Shown piece by piece: positions 59,013 through 64,000 of a stretch of 64,000 bases of DNA. Each line of letters opens with the position of its first letter. The first letter of the stretch is position 1. Made by a program: the position numbers and the translations under genes. The notes beneath the pieces were generated by a model. That model did not search any database. It saw only the letters and a list, made by a program, of their open reading frames with translations, and was not told where the DNA came from. Origin of the DNA: Silurus meridionalis (lineage: Eukaryota; Chordata; Actinopteri; Siluriformes; Siluridae); the NCBI RefSeq assembly GCF_014805685.1, contig NC_060884.1, forward strand, positions 14,428,856 to 14,492,855, read 5' to 3'.

Positions 59013-59997
59013 CACAATAATAACGAATGTATTTGCTGAATTTGTGTAAGCAGTACACAACATGCATTAAAAAAAATGCACTACTTACATTATTATTGTA
59101 ATAACGAGTCACAATCACATCCACTGCTATTCCCTTGTTTATGTCACAGAACATCGGCCGGTGTTTGTGTGTATGTTTCTGAATAACTTTTGTATAAAAC
59201 AACAACATCTTGCTGGTAAAAAAAACAAAACAAATATGGCTGGTAGAATATAGTGTTACAAAAAGCTTGGACCACAAAATAAAAAATTATTATAAAAAAA
59301 AAAAAAAAAAAAAAAAAATTTAAAGAGCCAGAATCTTGGGTTGAGTCTCTACTATAGGCAGGTGCCATGACATTTTTATTATGCCCCACCTATTATTTCA
59401 AACCTTTTATTTTCTTGCCAGTAGCATTATGGAAACAAAATGATTGATGGAAAATGTAGCCAATAAGTGCAGGATTCTAACAATATATGGGAAGATTTTA
59501 TTCCCTACGTGGGGGAGTCTTAGTTTTTAGTTTGGCTGAAGCAGCACGTGTTGTGACAAACCAGGAAGTGATGCAGCTCTCAGTTCTGCACAAACAGTTG
59601 TTTATAGCTCTTGCTAACTAAACTTTTTTTTTTTTTTTTTACAAAAAAAAGAAAACAAGGGAAAAATTTGACAGTCAAAAAAGTTGTTTTATCAGAGATT
59701 TTTGGGGGTGGAGTAACAACAGAAACTTGAAGAAAACAAAAATAAGAAAACAAGGGGAAAAAAACAATTTTCTTCATAAATAAATACATGAAATAAGTAA
59801 TGTAGCAATCCAGAAAAGTAATGGGTTAAAAGCCACATGTCTCATGAGTTTATATTTTAAACTGAATGAAGATATCATGAAAAATAGGATTTCTACAAAC
59901 ATAGGATCCTTTTCTCCCTCCCCCTGTTTGAAAGCCACCTGCTAAACTCATGTGGCTATTCATACTCTATTCATACTCATTCATACTCTATTCATTT
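59013..59997. other. AT-rich stretch with poly-A run and an inverted LINE scrap
   Basis: Poly-A at 59294-59318. The segment 59636-59722 (AAGAAAACAAGG...TTGGGGGTGGAGTAACAACA) is repeated in reverse complement at about 61612-61730, upstream of the LINE at 60376-61500. No gene. Confidence 0.5.
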
Positions 59998-60093
59998 AAG
60001 AGTTATATTTATATTACGTTTGTAATCTAGCATAGCAATGAATAAATCTACAATGGTACGCTAGATTACAAACTTAATATAAATATAACTCTT
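59998..60093. mobile_element. Perfect-looking hairpin, probable palindromic MITE
   Basis: The arms 59998-60031 and 60060-60093 are reverse complements at 33 of 34 positions (left arm begins AAGAGTTATATTTATATTAC), with a 28-bp loop. Long near-perfect arms suggest a young fold-back or MITE-type insertion. No clear target duplication was identified. Confidence 0.7.
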
Positions 60094-60111
60094 TTAACTC
60101 TTTTAGCACTT

Positions 60112-60163
60112 TTGTACATCGCTCTGGACAATGGCGTCTGCTAAATGGCGCAAATGTAAATGT
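60112..60163 (+). repeat. SINE/LINE-tail-like module
   Basis: Near copy of 33341-33391 (GCTCTGGACAATGGCGTCTG, then TAAATG short repeats). Confidence 0.55.
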
Positions 60164-60330
60164 CATACAGTCTGCATATAAATAAATGGCTGACCATTAA
60201 AGGCTATTGTTATACATGTTTGGCTATTGATATTGAGTTGGTATTCATATTGATGGTCAGGTAGCCAGACTAGCTATTGCTTTACAGTCATAGACATTCA
60301 TATTTATGTCCGGCCATTCCAATCCCAACA

Positions 60331-60332
<2 letters not shown>

Positions 60333-60374
<42 letters not shown>
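60333..60374. repeat. (CA)n microsatellite at LINE 3' end
   Basis: About 21 CA units immediately beyond the 3' end of the minus-strand LINE, possibly grown from its tail. Confidence 0.95.
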
Positions 60375-60375
<1 letters not shown>

Positions 60376-60376
<1 letters not shown>

Positions 60377-61500
60377 ATATTACCTTTATTTAACCAGGTA
60401 GAAACTCACTGAGATTAAAAATCTCATTCACAGGAGTGACCTGGCCAAGATGAGCAGCAATACATTCAGTTACAGACTTACACATCACAAACACAGTTAA
60501 AACAATTACATTTCACAAACAAAGTTTAAAAACAGTTACATTTCACAGAGTTGTCTTCCAGTTGCCAAATAGCTACTTTGAACTGGTCCATGGAGAGAAG
60601 ATTTTGCAACTTCAATTTCGATTGGATAAGATTCCAGTCAAACTGTGCTGCATACGCAAAAGATTTCTTACCCAGTTCAGTTCTAGCAAAAGGAACTGAC
60701 AGCGTATAGCAGTTTTGAGAGCGTAAAGAGTATTTCGTGACAGATTTCTGTTGCATTAAACTGCAAAGGTACGAAGGTAACATCCCCAAGATAGCTTTAT
60801 AAATAATTATGTACCAGTGAATTTTTCTCCTACTGAACAGAGAGGGCCAGCCCACGCTTTTATACAAGGTACAATGATGCACAGAAGATTTACAATTTAG
60901 TATAAACCTTAGGGCACCATGATAAACAGCATCTAAGTAGAGAGAATAGAGATTGGAGCAAACTGATATACTATGTCACCATAATCAAGTACAGATAAAA
61001 AAGTAGCAGAAATCAATTTCTTTCGCGCATTAAATGACAAACAAAACTTGTTCCTAAAATAAAACCCAAGCCTAATTTTCAATTTTTTCTTCAGTTGAGT
61101 AATATGAGAGCCAAATGATAAAGCATCGTCGACAATGATGCCAAGGTATTTGTACTCTTTGACTAATTTAATCATTGAACCTTGTAGTGTCTTAAGAGAA
61201 ATCAAATTACATTCGAGTTTCTTTGAACCCGAGAACACCATATATTTAGTTTTATCACTATTCAAAACAAGCTTTAAATTAGAAAGCCGTGACTGAATGA
61301 CATTAAAAGCTAACTGAAGTTCACACAGAGCTTGCTGCACAGAGGAAGCACTACAGTACAGGACAGTGTCGTCTGCATAAAAATGGAGATTAACATCTTG
61401 TATTGCATGATCAAGACTGTTAATATAAATAGTGAATAAAAGGGGCCCCAACACGGATCCTTGGGGAACACCTTTAGCAGTAACTAACTTTTCAAGCATT
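60376..61500 (-). mobile_element. CR1/L2-like LINE, 5'-truncated
   Basis: Minus-strand RT is open from about 61500 to 60933: [20 protein letters not shown], then [13 protein letters not shown] (catalytic ADD intact) and [20 protein letters not shown], then [15 protein letters not shown] frameshift near 60935 moves it into the segment 60882-60526 (VGWPSLFSRRKIHWYIIIYK, LLSMDQFKVAIW), the C-terminal domain. The 3' UTR continues to about 60376 (TTTATTTAACCAGGT on the plus strand). The endonuclease and ORF1 are absent. One frameshift is the main visible lesion in this part, so the copy is fairly young. L2-group assignment is by motif recognition. Confidence 0.85.
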
Positions 61501-61901
61501 TCTCTTATAAAAACAAACGGGCAATAAAACCTATAACATCGTATAAAACTGTAAAGGGAGATATATTGTAACTTACAGATGTAAAATAGCATCCCCATGC
61601 AGATCTCCAAGTCTTTGTTGTTACTCCACCCCCCAAGAATATTTTCCACATCGCTGCTTTGTGCAAATCTCAGATAAAACAACTTTTTTTGACTGTTAAT
61701 TTTTTTCTTCGTTTTCTTTTTTTGTAAACAAAGCACAGTCGCCTCTTATAATTTTCTTATAAAATGTCATTTTTTTAATGCATAAGTTATTCAGAAATAT
61801 AAACAGACAATACACCATTCAAAGTTCAGTGAAAACACAATCATCTAATAACTATCTAAATTACAACAATATTGTTTGTTTGGAGCAAAAATGCTTTATG
61901 G

Positions 61902-62008
61902 CAGGGGTCCCCAACCTTTTTTGCGCCACGGACTGGATTACTGTCGGACAATATTCTCACAAACTGGTGTCTCGGAAAAATAAAACAAAATAAAATTAGC
62001 ACCCAATT
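61902..62008. mobile_element. hAT-type MITE fragment
   Basis: Starts CAGGGGTCCCCAACCTTTTT and matches, in reverse orientation, the MITE at 1760-1933 (shared GCGCCACGGAC, GGACAATATT and AAAATAAAAC-type blocks). It lacks its other end, which is lost where the DIRS fragment begins near 62009. Confidence 0.7.
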
Positions 62009-63300
62009 AACTTTCTCCTAGTCAGGGGGCCTAAAAGGGAGGAGGATAGAATGCCTGGATTAGTTGTGGGGCAACACCTCAAGAGCACCTCATGCAAAGG
62101 CTTGAAGGGAGGGTAGGACAGGGCCTCCAGAACTATGGCCAGATCCCACAAAGGCACTCTTGGTCACACCTGAGGCCTCAGCCTCCAGAGTAGCAAAGAG
62201 GAAACGTGTCACTAATGGGTTTTTCCCTAGCGACTGCATCATGTGCTGCAACAGTAGACATGTAAGCCTGTAGGGTGGAAGGACACAACCCTTTGGCAAA
62301 CTGTTCCTGAAGGAATTCCAGTACTGGGCCAACCATGCAGTTAACTGTATCTAACTAATGGTTCTCACACTGTATATTGAACAGGCGCCATTTCACTGTA
62401 TACGACCTACTTGTGGAGAGAGCTCTGGAGAATGGTTTCCACGACTTTGGCCGAGGGACTCAAGGCCCTCAGGGGCCACAGCCTACAGAACTATGAGAAG
62501 GGCTACCAGGTCTGCAAACCATGGCTGGTTGAGGGAGCCAAGGCTACCAAAAGGAGACAATCCATCCTGACGAACTCTTTTCAGAACTCCCGAGAGCAGC
62601 GCAACAGGGAAAGGTCTAAGAGATCCAAGAGGAGTTTAGACACCCTGGGATGTATAATGCCCCTGAGTGAAAGCAGCTTCTCTTGGGCACACAGGTTAAT
62701 GTAATAGACCACAGATGTGTTGTTCATACAGAGCAGCAAATGATGGCCCTTCAGGTCTAAAATCATATGCTTCAATGCTAGAAGCACAGCCAGCATCTCC
62801 AGGCAGTTGATTTTTCACAAGAGATGGGGCCCTTTTCAAAGACCTTGGGTGGAGCACCCCAGCCCATGAGGGAGGCATCCATCGTTAACATTAAGCGACG
62901 ACAAGGAGCTCCCAGAACGGGGCTTTGTGACAGGACCAAGGAAATAGGCAGGAAATAACTGTGCCCGCATTGTGGTCAAATCCTTGGTAGCGTACAGATA
63001 AGCATGCAGCACAATGCAGGCTGTAATCCTGTCTCACCTCTTTCCATTACATTCTTACCTTTGGCTTGCCATAGCGAAACCTACGAGAAGAAAGAACAGA
63101 CACACACACAGAGTGCTTTCTGAAAAACAAAAGCTAATGCTGTCTCCACCGCATGTGCTTTCATAGTTTCCTGGTCGCTACATCAACCGGTCGGTGATGT
63201 CACGCAGTTGCATTGGACAGATTACACACGTGGTTCAGAGCGAGGTCACTCAGAGGCGTTTCCAAAGCATTGTTGACACAGCTCGAGTTCCCGAGGGGAT
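62009..63300 (-). mobile_element. DIRS1-like fragment: terminal repeat, RNase H, recombinase N-terminus
   Basis: In minus-strand order: the upstream terminal repeat (63300-63080; inverted edge AACTCGAG at about 63280, CRE region diverged), RNase H (62950-62580; PPSWAGVLHPRS and MLAVLLALKHMILDLKGHHL, with MNNTSVV where TDNTAVV-type sequence is usual, so an aspartate is replaced), then the recombinase N-terminal region (62340-62090; SLGKNPLVTRFLFATLE). Gag and RT are deleted between the terminal repeat and RNase H. The recombinase catalytic half and the other terminal repeat are absent. Confidence 0.82.
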
Positions 63301-64000
63301 TATGAGTTAGACTGACAGACAACAGAAATATTTTATGTGCTTCTTTTAAGTTTAGCAGTCATTTTAGTTCTAAAATTCTGAAATGCTTTTAAAAATTTGT
63401 TGCTCTTCATGAAGATTGTCTAATTTTCTCATTTGCCTGACTGCCTAGAGGGATTTAACAGCACAAGAAGCCGCCACCAGAAAGGGGCTCAGAGGTGAAG
63501 TCTTTGTTCTAAATGCTCTTTGTAAATGATGATAAATCAAGTAAATAAAACTAGTACATAGAAATACATCAGTACATCTTAAAAAAACACTTACCAAATA
63601 CACACAGTGGTAACCACTTACCACAGTTAGTTTAGAACTATATGGTTACTGTGGGAAACTAGTGATTAACCTTCAGATTTTCTCTGCTAAACCTTTGGTT
63701 GCTAAATGTAAATGCAAACAAGCTTAATTTATACCATTTAATATAACTTTAATATTTATTCCAAACAGAAAATATTATTATTATTGCTCTAGTTTGCAAT
63801 CAAAATTATGGATTCTAAAAAGTAAATTTTGGAATTATGACCCACGCTAAACAAATGCTTAGCCTTATGAGTTTGACTAAGACTCAACAGAGTCAATCTA
63901 AAGACTGTCTACCCCAGAGTCCATGCTCAATCTGAGAGACTTAATGCACCATGCCCATAGCCCTGTATGGCCTCTGTAAAAGCTGATATCTTTTAGCATT
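63301..64000. other. AT-rich non-coding stretch at right edge
   Basis: No gene or repeat boundary recognised. Confidence 0.5.

Noticed and set aside
1..64000. CRISPR arrays, bacterial operons, phage or defence systems
   Set aside because: No regularly spaced repeats, no prokaryotic gene organisation. All content fits vertebrate transposable elements and microsatellites.

Overview
This window looks like gene-poor, repeat-dense chromosomal DNA from a ray-finned (teleost) fish. The evidence is the mixture of elements: Tc1-like DNA transposons of the fish IR/DR type, DIRS1-like tyrosine-recombinase retrotransposons, chromodomain Ty3/Gypsy elements, RTE-like and CR1/L2-like LINEs, hAT-type MITEs, and many long (CA)n, (TA)n and (TC)n microsatellites in AT-rich DNA. 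I cannot name the species. I found no convincing exon of a host protein-coding gene, apart from one weak exon-like stretch near 56.44-56.55 kb. A truncated tRNA-Glu-like sequence sits at the very left edge.

Layout. 0-6.8 kb: tRNA-Glu-like edge, a perfect 8-bp-TSD hAT MITE (1760-1933), a DIRS fragment (2080-2960), then AT-rich DNA with (GA)n and (AT)n. 6.8-9.4 kb: a nearly intact Tc1-like transposon (6891-8505) inserted inside an older, internally deleted Tc1-like element (6788-9428). 9.4-21 kb: mostly empty AT-rich DNA, with a second frameshifted Tc1-like transposase (11.8-12.8 kb). 21-26.3 kb: DIRS gag scrap, a broken chromodomain Gypsy pol (minus), then an RTE-like LINE (minus). 29.2-30.5 kb: a second copy of that LINE, cut at a (TC)n tract. 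31-38.9 kb: a hAT-like MITE, two DIRS fragments, two Tc1 relics and a possible Gypsy gag relic. 41.2-43.3 kb: a 2-kb DIRS derivative that keeps both inverted terminal repeats. 47.5-49.9 kb: a long hAT-like non-autonomous element with an internal 187-bp tandem duplication. 51.5-55.7 kb: the longest DIRS copy, its coding region split by a 1,051-bp hAT-like element with a perfect 8-bp target duplication. 55.8-59 kb: a possible solo LTR, then a Gypsy element with two 184-bp LTRs about 98% identical. 60-63.3 kb: a hairpin MITE, a CR1/L2-like LINE, a MITE fragment and a DIRS fragment.

How it fits together. Nothing here forms an operon-like or cooperating host system. It is a stratified record of transposon invasion, and several relative ages can be read from nesting. 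Every coding element carries at least one inactivating lesion. The features most worth following up are the DIRS family (seven fragments, inward-pointing CRE plus TATA modules in inverted ends, loss of the recombinase HxxR arginine in the readable copies) and the almost intact Tc1-like transposase. I do not see evidence for a previously undescribed biological system.
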